This document shows positions 44,561-52,114 of a DNA stretch of 64,000 nt, one piece after another (within the stretch, counting starts at the first letter, position 1; every line of letters begins with the position of its first letter). Under the pieces are notes generated by a model that did no database searches, was not told the DNA's origin, and worked only from the letters and a program-made list of their open reading frames with translations. A program made the translations under genes and the position numbers. This DNA is from Pseudarthrobacter sulfonivorans (GTDB lineage Bacteria > Actinomycetota > Actinomycetes > Actinomycetales > Micrococcaceae). Location of the stretch: assembly GCF_001484605.1 (NCBI RefSeq), contig NZ_CP013747.1, positions 1,674,001 to 1,738,000 of the forward strand. The letters are read 5' to 3'.

Positions 44561-45114
44561 GGCGCCACGTACTCCGTCACTGCGGACTGCTCGCGCAGCC
44601 GGATCAATGCACGGCGCTGGAGCTGTTTGACGGCGCCGGCACTCTTGCCCATCACAGCGGCCACCTGGTCCACACTGAGGCCCGCGACTAGGCGTAACGA
44701 CAGCACTTCCCGCTGTTCGTCCGGCAATTCGTTGAGGAGATCCGCGACCTCCTGCGGGGAAATCCGCTGCAGCACTTCAGCCTCGGCCGAGGACTCCTCG
44801 CGTCCGTCAAGGTCCGGTTCGAACGGGAGTTTACTGGGGGTGCGCTGCTGTCTCCGGTGATCGTCCACCATCCTGGCGTGCGCCACGGAGAAGACAAACG
44901 TGCGCAGCCCGGCCACGCCGCCGGTAACCTTCTGCAGCCGTGGCAGGACGGCGATGAAGACTTCCTGCATAACCGCCTCCGGATCTTCTACCCCGCGGGC
45001 TGTGAGGTAGCCCAGGACCTGTGACGCGTAGGTTCGGTACACGATGCTGAAGAGCTCCGGATCGCGGGCGCGCGCACGCAGAACGTCGTCTGTCAGTGCA
45101 TCGGTCACGGACAC
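44557..45114 (-). CDS. ECF-type RNA polymerase sigma factor
   Basis: A 185-residue sigma-70 protein with region 2 (FSIVYRTYASQVLGYLTARG, AVMQEVFIAVLPRLQKV, LRTFVFSVAHARMVDDHRR) and region 4 (LPDEQREVLSLRLVAGLSVD, QVAAVMGKSAGAVKQLQRRA). Region 3 is missing, as in extracytoplasmic-function sigma factors. The GTG at 45114 is used; no strong ribosome site is seen. The stop overlaps the membrane partner's start. Target promoters cannot be told; no obvious autoregulatory AAC...CGT promoter pair is visible upstream. Confidence 0.88.
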   Translation of the reverse strand: MSVTDALTDDVLRARARDPELFSIVYRTYASQVLGYLTARGVEDPEAVMQEVFIAVLPRLQKVTGGVAGLRTFVFSVAHARMVDDHRRQQRTPSKLPFEPDLDGREESSAEAEVLQRISPQEVADLLNELPDEQREVLSLRLVAGLSVDQVAAVMGKSAGAVKQLQRRALIRLREQSAVTEYVAP

Positions 45115-45204
45115 AGGGCCTTCGGTGGAGGGGACTGGGCTTGCTCGCGTAGGGCCCGCACGTCATCCGCGGAATGCCCTCGCCAGCTAACTTTACCCTC
45201 CGGT

Positions 45205-45253
45205 AACAAAAGAGCCGGCCTGGAACATGATGGGGGACAAGTTCCAGACCGGC
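45205..45253 (-). terminator. Terminator of DUF1508 gene
   Basis: GCCGGCCTGGAAC (45214-45226) pairs with GTTCCAGACCGGC (45241-45253). On the minus strand the hairpin is followed by TCTTTTGTT. It lies between the DUF1508 gene and the sigma-factor gene and would end the former transcript. Confidence 0.8.
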
Positions 45254-45363
45254 GCTTCACAGGGGTAATCGCTCCAGGCACCGCAGGGGTTACTCGGTCG
45301 GACAAAAAACTTTCCGGGACCGTGACGTCGGGGGATTCTTGCGCCGCCTACGTCCGGCGCGGC

Positions 45364-45702
45364 TCACGCCCAGCTCTGCGCGGTCACCCTCCCGCGCGGT
45401 GTCTTGGCAATAACAAACGTGTGAGCCCTGGCGGCGGGAACGCGCTGGTCCCCACAGTCCGGCTGGAGTTGGGCGGCGACCACCACAGCGGGCGCTGGGG
45501 CCGGCGCTGCAGCCTTGGCGGCGGGGCAGAGGTCGGTGACCAACCCTGTCCCGGCGCACTCACGGACGGCGGCGATCCCTGCAGCCACTGCGGACTTATC
45601 CTCGAAGGCCCCGGACACGGCCACCACAGTGCCATCCGGCGCCTTGAGGCGGAACCTGAACCGTGAATCCGAGTCCAAAAAAACTTCAAACTTCCCGGCC
45701 AT
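45364..45702 (-). CDS. DUF1508 (YegP-like) protein
   Basis: A 112-residue protein. The N-terminal half is a clear DUF1508 unit: KFEVFLDSDSRFRFRLKAPD, GTVVAVSGAFEDKSAVAAG and IAAVRECAGTGLV. YegP-like proteins are small, stress-associated and of unknown mechanism. The second half is Ala/Pro-rich (KAAAPAPAPAVVVAAQ) with two cysteines in all and is not conserved. It is monocistronic, with a terminator downstream. Confidence 0.8.
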   Translation of the reverse strand: MAGKFEVFLDSDSRFRFRLKAPDGTVVAVSGAFEDKSAVAAGIAAVRECAGTGLVTDLCPAAKAAAPAPAPAVVVAAQLQPDCGDQRVPAARAHTFVIAKTPRGRVTAQSWA

Positions 45703-45891
45703 GGTAAATCCTTCCGGTCTGCGGGTCCCGTCCGGGCGGCATCTTCGCCACGGGCGGTCCGGGAAGCATCGCTGCGTCCGGTACCTACGGGTCTGGTGGA
45801 ATGATCTGCTGATCAGTTCAGGGTGTGCTTAAGAGTCTGTCCGGCTCGCGTATAGCCTCACAAGACCGGCCGCGTAAACCCTGCGTAAATT

Positions 45892-45957
45892 CCCAAGTGA
45901 CTGGCAGTTAACGTCGCGAAAACCGCTTTTGAGAACGGTAACTGCGATTGACTTGGG
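45892..45957. repeat. Intergenic palindrome, AAGTGAC-related
   Basis: Outer arms CCCAAGT (45892-45898) and ACTTGGG (45951-45957) and inner arms GCAGTTA (45904-45910) and TAACTGC (45939-45945) form a two-step hairpin. It carries AAGTGAC, as in the other palindromes. It lies in the 319-base gap between purA and the DUF1508 gene; the rest of that gap shows promoter-like AT-rich patches only. Confidence 0.6.
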
Positions 45958-45968
45958 CCAGCAGACGA

Positions 45969-46000
45969 CAAAGGCGGGCCACCCACCAGGGTGACCCGCC
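45969..46000 (-). terminator. Terminator of purA
   Basis: AAAGGCGGG (45969-45977) pairs with CCCGCC (45995-46000). On the minus strand the hairpin is followed by TTTGTCG. It lies 22 bases after the purA stop codon. Confidence 0.75.
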
Positions 46001-46021
46001 GCCGTCGTGCCTTACGGGCTG

Positions 46022-47311
46022 TCAGTCGTTGATCAGATCGTGAACCACGATGGTCTGGTCGCGGTCCGGGCCGACGCCGATCGCGGAGAAGCGCGTGCCG
46101 GAGAGCTTTTCGAGGGCCAGCACGTAGTTGCGGGCGTTCTCCGGGAGGTCCTCCAGCGTGCGGGCGCCGGTGATGTCCTCGGTCCAGCCCTCGAAGTACT
46201 CAAAGATGGGCACTGCGTGGTGGAACTCGGTCTGTGTCATGGGCATTTCGTCGTGCCGTACACCGTCAACGTCGTAGGCAACGCAGACCGGGATCTGCTC
46301 GATGCCCGTGAGGACGTCCAGCTTGGTGACGAAGTAGTCCGTGAAGCCGTTCACGCGGGAAGCGTGGCGGGCCAGGACGGCGTCGTACCAGCCGCAGCGG
46401 CGCGGGCGGCCCGTGTTTACGCCGAACTCGCCACCGGTCTTCTGCAGGTACATGCCCATCTCGTCGAACAGTTCGGTGGGGAACGGTCCGGCGCCAACAC
46501 GGGTGGTGTAGGCCTTGATGATGCCGATGGAGCGGGAGATCCGGGTGGGGCCGATGCCCGAGCCAACGGACGCGCCGCCGGCGGTCGGGTTGGAGGAGGT
46601 CACGAACGGGTAGGTGCCATGGTCCACGTCCAGGAACGTGGCCTGGCCGCCTTCCATCAGCACAACCTTGCCCTCGTCCAGGGCGTTGTTGAGGACCAGG
46701 GTGCTGTCGATGACCAGCGGGCGCAGGCGCTCGGCGAAGGCCAGGAAGTAGTCCACGATCTCGTCCACCACAATGTCGCGGCGGTTGTAGACCTTGACCA
46801 GGAGTTCGTTCTTCTGGCGCAGGGATCCTTCCACCTTCTGGCGGAGGATGGACTCGTCGAAGACGTCCTGGACGCGGATGCCCAGGCGGGCCACCTTGTC
46901 CATGTAGGCGGGGCCGATGCCGCGGCCGGTGGTGCCGATGGCGCGGCTGCCGAGGAAACGCTCGGTGACCTTGTCCAGGACCTGGTGGTAGGGCGCCACG
47001 AGGTGCGCGTTGGCGGAGATGCGCAGCTTGGACGTGTCCGCGCCACGGGCTTGCAGGCCTTCGATCTCCTGGAACAGGGCCTCGAGGTTCACCACGCAGC
47101 CGTTGCCGATGATCGGAATCGCGTTGGGGCTCAAAATGCCGGCCGGAAGGAGTTTGAGCTCATACTTCTCACCGCCTACGACGACGGTGTGCCCGGCATT
47201 GTTGCCGCCGTTGGGCTTTACGACGTAGTCAACGCGGCCGCCCAGAAGATCGGTGGCCTTGCCTTTTCCTTCGTCGCCCCACTGGGCTCCTACGATCACG
47301 ATTGCTGGCAT
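46022..47311 (-). CDS. purA: Adenylosuccinate synthase
   Basis: A 429-residue GTP-dependent enzyme converting IMP and aspartate to adenylosuccinate. Diagnostic segments are [60 protein letters not shown] and [20 protein letters not shown]. The length is normal. The ATG at 47311 is chosen because AGGA lies seven bases upstream and the family starts [15 protein letters not shown]; the frame is open to 47353. A terminator follows. Confidence 0.96.
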   Translation of the reverse strand: MPAIVIVGAQWGDEGKGKATDLLGGRVDYVVKPNGGNNAGHTVVVGGEKYELKLLPAGILSPNAIPIIGNGCVVNLEALFQEIEGLQARGADTSKLRISANAHLVAPYHQVLDKVTERFLGSRAIGTTGRGIGPAYMDKVARLGIRVQDVFDESILRQKVEGSLRQKNELLVKVYNRRDIVVDEIVDYFLAFAERLRPLVIDSTLVLNNALDEGKVVLMEGGQATFLDVDHGTYPFVTSSNPTAGGASVGSGIGPTRISRSIGIIKAYTTRVGAGPFPTELFDEMGMYLQKTGGEFGVNTGRPRRCGWYDAVLARHASRVNGFTDYFVTKLDVLTGIEQIPVCVAYDVDGVRHDEMPMTQTEFHHAVPIFEYFEGWTEDITGARTLEDLPENARNYVLALEKLSGTRFSAIGVGPDRDQTIVVHDLIND

Positions 47312-47500
47312 GGGATCCTCCCCCATTCGTTCGGGCCGCACAGGTCCATCCACCGAAATGGCAGGCCTGCGTAGCGCCGTTCATGAGAATGCCCCGAAGG
47401 CCATAGCCTGGCCGGACCGCTACGGCGGCCAACCACACAAGAGTCCGGGGCTCTTACCACCCAAGTTTAGCCGATCACGGACTTTGTCCACTCAATAGGG

Positions 47501-47539
47501 TGCCCGTGGCCCTTCGCGCGCGGCAAAGAACCACGGGCA
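47501..47539 (-). terminator. Hairpin after M14 peptidase gene
   Basis: TGCCCGTGG (47501-47509) and CCACGGGCA (47531-47539) form a perfect nine-base stem, 17 bases past the peptidase stop. No T run follows. It also lies in the purA upstream region. Confidence 0.5.
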
Positions 47540-47555
47540 GACTTCCCGCGGTCTA

Positions 47556-48668
47556 CTACTCGTCGTCAGCTTCCTCGCCGGGACGGGACGTCTGGGTGTC
47601 CAGGCTGTCCCAGAAGGACGTGTCGGCGTCGGCAATCGAACCGTCAGCGATGGCCGCCGCAGTGGCCGTCAGTGTGGTCACTGTTTGCTGGATCAGGTAA
47701 CCGTTGCTGCGGAGCCCGAGGGCGTAGCCGTCCAGATAGTGATCAGACATGCCACGCATTTCGAAGAGCAGCGTAGCAATCCCGTACTCCACTGTGATGC
47801 CGTTGCGGCTGATGGTCTCGGCGCTGCCGCCCACATACTTGCCCAAGTGGCCCCAACCGGTGGAGTCGACGTTGTTGAAGACCACGGCGCCCAACTGCTT
47901 GGACATTTCCACAACAGCCGGATCGGCATTGGGCGTGGTGGGGTACAGGATGGACCCGGAGACCAGCTTTCCATCGCGTTCGCTCCGGGTGCCCTGGTGG
48001 TGCAGGTCGATCATGTAGTCAATGCTGTACTTGCGCATGACGTTGGTGTGGAGCGCCTGGGTTTCGGGCTGGATTTTGGCGACGTGGTCGCGGTTCAGGT
48101 CCACCTCCTCGGCGTTGTACCGCGTCATGTGGCGGTCGCCCTTGGCCAGGTAGTCATCCAGCGGGAAGTTCACATCTCCCATCGCGCCGTCGGCGTTGAG
48201 CATGGGAACGATGAGGATGTTCACTCCGTCCAGAATGTCCCCCGATTTCCCGGTTCCCAGGTGTTTCACGAATGCCATGGCACCCTCGGTGGTCAGCTGC
48301 TCATTTCCGTGCTGCTGGGTCAGGTACAGGATGGTGGGCTTGGCCGGGTCCGAAATGTACTTCACCAGGTGGATGTCCCGGCCCTTGACAGTCTGGCCGA
48401 TCACCTCCAGATCCATGGCTGGCTGGCGGGTGTCCTGATCCTTCAGGAAGGAGACCAACTCGTCATAGGTTGCCAGTTTCGAGGTGGTGATCTGGCCGTT
48501 GCCGTCATAGTTGGGGCCTTCGCCCACGGTAATGATGGTAAAGGTCCTGAACTGGCGTGACCCGTCGCCCACCTGACGCGTGTGAACGCTGTCTTTCCCA
48601 TGATTCGTCCACCAGTTCAGGACCAGCACCAAGCTCGTTGAGCCAGGCGGACATGACCTAATAGGAGC
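47556..48668 (-). pseudogene. Secreted M14 zinc carboxypeptidase, 3' part, split by IS110
   Basis: This part encodes 370 residues of an M14-family metallocarboxypeptidase. The zinc ligands are in TQQHGNEQLTTEGA (HxxE) and MIDLHHQGTRS (His), and the catalytic glutamate is in ATLLFEMRGMSDH. The gene has no start or signal peptide of its own here. The frame continues into the insertion sequence to a fortuitous ATG at 48725. The missing 31 codons, with a signal peptide, lie beyond the element at 50984-51076. Joining the parts across ATAGGAGC restores one 401-residue secreted enzyme in frame. A cytoplasmic product without signal peptide may still be made. Confidence 0.88.
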
Positions 48669-48728
48669 CTGAATCACCACAGTCCCGTTGCCGTGCTGTC
48701 TGCCGGCCTGGCCAACGTGCAACACACT

Positions 48729-49985
48729 ATGACCAGGAAGAGCAGGGCTGTCGCCATATTGACCAAGGAACTACCCCAAGTCATTGTCGGCGTTGATACC
48801 CACGCCGACACTCACCACGTCGCTGTTGTCACGGAATACGGCAAACCCATCGCTGATCAGAAGTTCGCAGCAACAGCTGCCGGCTACAGCGAAATGCTTG
48901 ATTTCATCACCAGCCACGGCATCGTGACCGCGGTGGGAGTGGAAGGGACAGGCTCCTACGGAGCCGAACTGTCCCGGGTGTTAGCCAAAGAAGAACTTAA
49001 GGTCTTTGAGGTTAACCGGCCAAATCGTCAACACCGCAGGATCCGGGGAAAGTCGGATCCCCTGGACGCCTACCAGGCAGCCCAATCGGTACTCGCCGAA
49101 AGAGGCATCTCGACCCCCAAAACCAAAGATGGACCCGTGGAATGCCTTCGCGTCCTCCGGACAGCGCGGGCTTCGGCGATCAAGGCGCGCACAATCGCCA
49201 TCAACCAAATCCGGAGCCTGCTTGTTTCCGCACCAGAAACGATCCGATCCAAATACCGCGGCCTCCACACATCGGCGATGATCACGACTCTTGTCCGTTC
49301 GAGGCCCTCAGGGCACCCCGCGGACACGGAGTACATCACGGCGTTGACGTTGAAAACGCTGGCCGTCCGATATCAATCTCTCCGATCCGAAATCGCTTCG
49401 ACTGATGCGCTCCTGCAGGAAATCCTTGATTCGTACGCGCCATTGCTGACCGAACTGGCAGGCGTTGGCGTTGAAGTCGCCAGCCAACTCCTTGTCACAG
49501 TCGGGGACAACCCCGAACGGATCAACAATGAAGCGCAGTTCGCAGCCCTCACCGGCACCGCTCCCGTGCCCGCATCATCAGGCAAGACCAACCGTCACAG
49601 ACTCAGCAGAGGCGGTGACCGCCAGGCCAACAGCGCCCTCCACCACGTCGTACTCTCCCGCATGCAATCGGACCACCGAACCAAGGACTACGTCGCCAAA
49701 CGTACCGCCGACGGCAAGAGCAAACGAGAAACCATGCGCTGCCTCAAACGCTACGTCGCCCGTGAAATCTTTCGTCAGATATTTACCCCTATTGCAGCTC
49801 CTGACATCGCTGACCTCCGGCCCCTCAGACAGCAGCTCGGCGTCACGTTGCAGCAAGCTGCCGAACAACTCAGCCAGTGGCCCTCCAACCTGTCCCGCAT
49901 AGAACGAGGGATCGCCAGAAACGACCATGTCGCCCAAAAGTACCGGCAATGGCTCACCCAACAGAAACTCTCCCCAAGCATGTGA
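48729..49985 (+). CDS. IS110 family transposase with C-terminal HTH-like extension
   Basis: A 418-residue DEDD recombinase. The RuvC-like domain carries D23 (IVGVDTHADTHH), E72 (GVEGTGSYG), D110 and D113 (GKSDPLDAYQAAQ). The transposase_20 domain has LLTELAGVGVEVASQLLVTV and PASSGKTNRHRLSRGGDRQA, with serines 283/284 as candidate nucleophile. The last 50 residues (LRPLRQQLGVTLQQAAEQLS, NLSRIERGIARNDH) look like a Cro/C1-type helix-turn-helix not found in classical IS110 members. A GTG at 48693 in frame is an alternative start. Only 60 bases separate the left end from the ATG. Confidence 0.92.
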   Translation: MTRKSRAVAILTKELPQVIVGVDTHADTHHVAVVTEYGKPIADQKFAATAAGYSEMLDFITSHGIVTAVGVEGTGSYGAELSRVLAKEELKVFEVNRPNRQHRRIRGKSDPLDAYQAAQSVLAERGISTPKTKDGPVECLRVLRTARASAIKARTIAINQIRSLLVSAPETIRSKYRGLHTSAMITTLVRSRPSGHPADTEYITALTLKTLAVRYQSLRSEIASTDALLQEILDSYAPLLTELAGVGVEVASQLLVTVGDNPERINNEAQFAALTGTAPVPASSGKTNRHRLSRGGDRQANSALHHVVLSRMQSDHRTKDYVAKRTADGKSKRETMRCLKRYVAREIFRQIFTPIAAPDIADLRPLRQQLGVTLQQAAEQLSQWPSNLSRIERGIARNDHVAQKYRQWLTQQKLSPSM

Positions 49986-50036
49986 AATAGCTCCAAGAAT
50001 GACGTGCTCGACGCTCTCAGTAGCTGCTTGTTCTCC

Positions 50037-50159
50037 GCTGTCCACAACCGGGGACAATTCACATGGGTTATCCACCGCTACCGCTGCCGAGGGAGCTCCG
50101 CCATGGCTCCCAAAAAAATCAGCCGTGGATAACCCGAATTGACCCCAGCCGTGGACAGC
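50037..50159 (+). ncRNA. Candidate guide RNA (bridge/seek RNA) or structured 3' region of IS110
   Basis: Nested exact arms build one long hairpin. GCTGTCCAC (50037-50045) pairs with GTGGACAGC (50151-50159). After a 4x4 internal loop come GGGG/CCCC, an A-A mismatch and CAATTC/GAATTG (50055-50060 with 50136-50141). Past a four-base bulge, GGGTTATCCAC (50065-50075) pairs with GTGGATAACCC (50125-50135). The apical region holds GGGAGC/GCTCCC (50091-50096 with 50106-50111). IS110 elements encode a guide RNA in a non-coding end, and this is the long end here. Whether it is transcribed is unknown. Confidence 0.5.
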
Positions 50160-50246
50160 TAAAAGTCACCCTGAGTTGCGCCAGGCCAGCCACAAAAGCG
50201 TCACGACCCGGGAGCGCGGACGGGGGCTTACTCCCAACAGGTCAGC

Positions 50247-50288
50247 CCCTGAATCAAACGACATCGTTCAATTTGACGCATATAGGAG
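50247..50288 (+). repeat. IS110 right end, inner copy
   Basis: The sequence from CCCTGAATCAAAC to TATAGGAG matches the outer copy at 50941-50982 in all but seven positions (a six-base block and one base before TATAGGAG). It ends in a core-like ATAGGAG followed by TATC in place of CATC. CCTGAATCA also occurs at the left end (48668-48676). Confidence 0.8.
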
Positions 50289-50382
50289 TATCGGAACGAA
50301 GTCACTTAGAGTCCGGCCCCCAACCCATTGACATGCTCGAAGCCTGAAGTTAGCGTTTAGTTCCGGCCCAAGGAGGTGAGCG

Positions 50383-50790
50383 ATGCTCAACGATACAGAC
50401 CTCCTGCAGGCTCTGCGGCGTCACTGGGAGTACTCTGGCAAGGACGAGGACATCTCCCACGAGATTTACCACGACGACGCGGTGCTTGAGTTCCCTCAGT
50501 CTGGCGAACGGTTCGAAGGCGTGGAGAACTTCCGCGAATGGCGGCGGCAGTATCCAGCGAGGCTCAAGTTCCACACTCGACGAATCACTAATCGTGAAGA
50601 CCTGGTCGTTGTGGAGAACCTGATCAGTTACGACGGCGCGCCATGGATGTACACCGTCAGCTTGCTGGAGTTCCGGGGCGACCGGGTTGCGCACGAGCGT
50701 ATCTACATCATGGATGGCTGGGATGCTGCCGAGTGGCGCACGCCATGGCGCGCCGAGAGGTCTGCGGACCCGCCGCCGCCCCCTCCGTAG
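50383..50790 (+). CDS. NTF2-like/SnoaL-type protein, IS passenger
   Basis: A 135-residue protein. The NTF2-like fold is suggested by LLQALRRHWEYSGKDEDISH, EIYHDDAVLEFPQSGERFEG, VENFREWRRQYPARLKFHTR, VVVENLISYDGAPWMYTVSL and RVAHERIYIMDGWDAAEWRT. Members of this fold range from polyketide cyclases and isomerases to stress proteins. The end is a run of prolines. An excellent ribosome site (AAGGAGGTGA) precedes the ATG. It lies between the two right-end copies of the IS110 unit, so it travelled with the element or was trapped by it. Confidence 0.8.
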   Translation: MLNDTDLLQALRRHWEYSGKDEDISHEIYHDDAVLEFPQSGERFEGVENFREWRRQYPARLKFHTRRITNREDLVVVENLISYDGAPWMYTVSLLEFRGDRVAHERIYIMDGWDAAEWRTPWRAERSADPPPPPP

Positions 50791-50940
50791 CTCGACAGTT
50801 GAACTCCCTCCGGAGCCCACATCGCCGACGAGGCCAACGGCGTCCGTGACTCATCCACCTCTACCGGGTGCCCCTATCAATGCCGATCTGCGAAACGACC
50901 GATCTACTTATGGTGGTCTTGGTCCAATCCGTTACACCAT

Positions 50941-50983
50941 CCCTGAATCAAACAGCAATGTTCAATTTGACGCCTATAGGAGC
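50941..50983 (+). repeat. IS110 right end, outer copy
   Basis: This copy runs from CCCTGAATCAAAC to the core ATAGGAGC (50976-50983), which is also the left junction core. The M14 gene resumes directly after it, so this is the end actually used for the insertion. The 150 bases between the passenger gene and this copy hold no further recognised feature and do not resemble the region before the inner copy. Confidence 0.8.
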
Positions 50984-51076
50984 ATCATGGGCCAACGGTG
51001 CCGGCGCGGCGAGTGCCGCCAGAACCAGGGCTCCGGATACGGCCGCGGTCCTTAAGGTTGCCAGGGTTTTGTTCAC
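50976..51076 (-). pseudogene. M14 carboxypeptidase 5' fragment (signal peptide)
   Basis: A GTG at 51076, with GAAAGAGG upstream, starts (M)NKTLATLRTAAVSGALVL followed by AALAAPAPLAHDAPI, a clear Sec signal peptide. The frame then reaches the element and stops (after LNIAV) within the right end. Joined at the core to 48668 it continues as APIRSCPPGSTSLVLVLNWW in the same frame as the 3' part. The fragment is expressed, if at all, as a dead peptide of about 40 residues. Confidence 0.88.
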
Positions 51077-51171
51077 GGTACGTTACCTCTTTCGACTGCA
51101 TGGAGGGTGCGACAAGCCGCAACGTCCTTATTGCGGGCTGTCACAGAAGCCAATCAAGCTAAACGAAAGCT

Positions 51172-51186
51172 GTCAATTAACTTGAC
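51172..51186. promoter_or_regulatory. Possible operator of the M14 gene
   Basis: GTCAA (51172-51176) and TTGAC (51182-51186) are an inverted repeat with a five-base spacer, about 100 bases upstream of the M14 start, in the gap divergent to the uracil-DNA-glycosylase-like gene. The sequence is notably AT-rich for this genome. Confidence 0.35.
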
Positions 51187-51232
51187 AAAGACTGATCGCC
51201 CTGTGCCGTCCATCACGGGAGGTTAGGGCCGG

Positions 51233-51251
51233 GCCCCGCATTTCGCGGGGC
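51233..51251 (+). terminator. Short GC hairpin in divergent gap
   Basis: GCCCCGC (51233-51239) pairs with GCGGGGC (51245-51251) across a five-base loop, followed by TTGCTAAACT. TAAACT (51256-51261) is a plausible -10 box for the downstream gene, so the hairpin may insulate that promoter. Confidence 0.45.
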
Positions 51252-51384
51252 TTGCTAAACTGATAGAGATCGACCAGGAATCGGTCCACACCACATTTCA
51301 AACCACGCCGGACGGGCGCGCCCATCACGCGCCCATTTTCCGGATTGGCAGCATCGCCGAGCCCCGCAGGAGACATTGCACTAT

Positions 51385-52014
51385 ATGACAGCCCTGGCCC
51401 CCGAATCCCTCCGTGAACAGCTCCTGAGCCGCCGCTACGAGCCCAACGTTGCCGCCGTCAACGAGCTGTGCGATTCCCTGCAGAGCGTCAAGCCCCACAC
51501 CGAAGTCCCCTACGTCGACCCCATGCACGACGTGGACGAGTGCCGCATCATCAGCCTCTACTCCAACATCGGCGAGGCTGACCCGTCCGGCTTCATCACC
51601 GCCGGCGACGAAGACGCCGCCACCCGCATGCTCGGCATCCAGTGGAAGCTGGGCCTGCGCCCGGAGTTCGTGATGCCGTGGAACGTGCACCCGTGGCACA
51701 CCCCCGGCGAGGTCAACGGCAAGTTCACGCCGGACCAGATTTCCGCCGGCCTCAAGCCGCTGCTGAAGTTCCTCGCCGTGGTCCCCCGCGCCTCGGTGAT
51801 CGTGGCCCACGGCACCGAAGCCAACCGCCTGGCCAACCTGCTGCTGAAGACCGAAGTTCCGCTGCTCTGGCGCCGCGGGCTGAAGACCTACAAGGTCCGC
51901 TCCCTCAGCGGCCGCGCCTTCGCCGGGACTCCCGCGCGGCAGGAACAGTACCTCGAGGAAATGCGCGTCGTCTACACCGACGCCATGGCCCGCACAGGGC
52001 TCGCGAAGGTCTAA
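51385..52014 (+). CDS. Uracil-DNA glycosylase-like protein
   Basis: A 209-residue protein of the actinobacterial UDG-like family: VPYVDPMHDVDECRIISLYS, NIGEADPSGFITAGDEDAAT, PEFVMPWNVHPWHTPGEVNG and VVPRASVIVAHGTEANRLAN. The PWN...HPW block and the AHGTEA histidine correspond to the UDG superfamily active-site motifs. Activity on uracil in DNA is likely but not certain for this branch. The ATG at 51385 is used; a TTG at 51376 is closer to the AGGAG and is an alternative. A 21-bp perfect hairpin follows. Confidence 0.75.
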   Translation: MTALAPESLREQLLSRRYEPNVAAVNELCDSLQSVKPHTEVPYVDPMHDVDECRIISLYSNIGEADPSGFITAGDEDAATRMLGIQWKLGLRPEFVMPWNVHPWHTPGEVNGKFTPDQISAGLKPLLKFLAVVPRASVIVAHGTEANRLANLLLKTEVPLLWRRGLKTYKVRSLSGRAFAGTPARQEQYLEEMRVVYTDAMARTGLAKV

Positions 52015-52038
52015 CCACCGGAACGCTCAACCACCTTA

Positions 52039-52086
52039 CGACGGCGGGCGGTCACCTTTTGTTCTAAAGGTGACCGCCCGCCGTCG
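52039..52086. terminator. Perfect 21-bp hairpin, AAGGTGACC type
   Basis: CGACGGCGGGCGGTCACCTTT (21 bases, 52039-52059) and its exact reverse complement (52066-52086) surround a six-base loop, written here as arms C...TTT and AAA...G. It lies between the glycosylase-like gene and the convergent siderophore-binding gene. It carries GGTCACC/GGTGACC, close to the core of the dispersed palindromes. Confidence 0.85.
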
Positions 52087-52114
52087 TACTTCCTTAAGTA
52101 CTTGCGCTGACTTC

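Larger units (their letters stand above)
48661..50983 (+). mobile_element. IS110-family element with passenger gene, inserted in M14 gene
   Basis: The octamer ATAGGAGC stands at both outer junctions (48661-48668 and 50976-50983), and the M14 gene is continuous in frame if the 2,315 bases between are removed. No longer target duplication is present, as expected for IS110 recombination at a short core. Inside are the transposase (48729-49985), a structured non-coding stretch, an inner right-end copy at 50247-50288 (giving a minimal unit of about 1.62 kb), an NTF2-like gene, and a second right-end copy at 50941-50983. Confidence 0.85.

Noticed and set aside
50061..50070. Guide match between the hairpin's CATGGG and the M14 target flank (ATCATGGGCC at 50984-50993)
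   Set aside because: Only six bases match, and they lie in a helix rather than a free loop, so this is within chance and not used as evidence for guide function.
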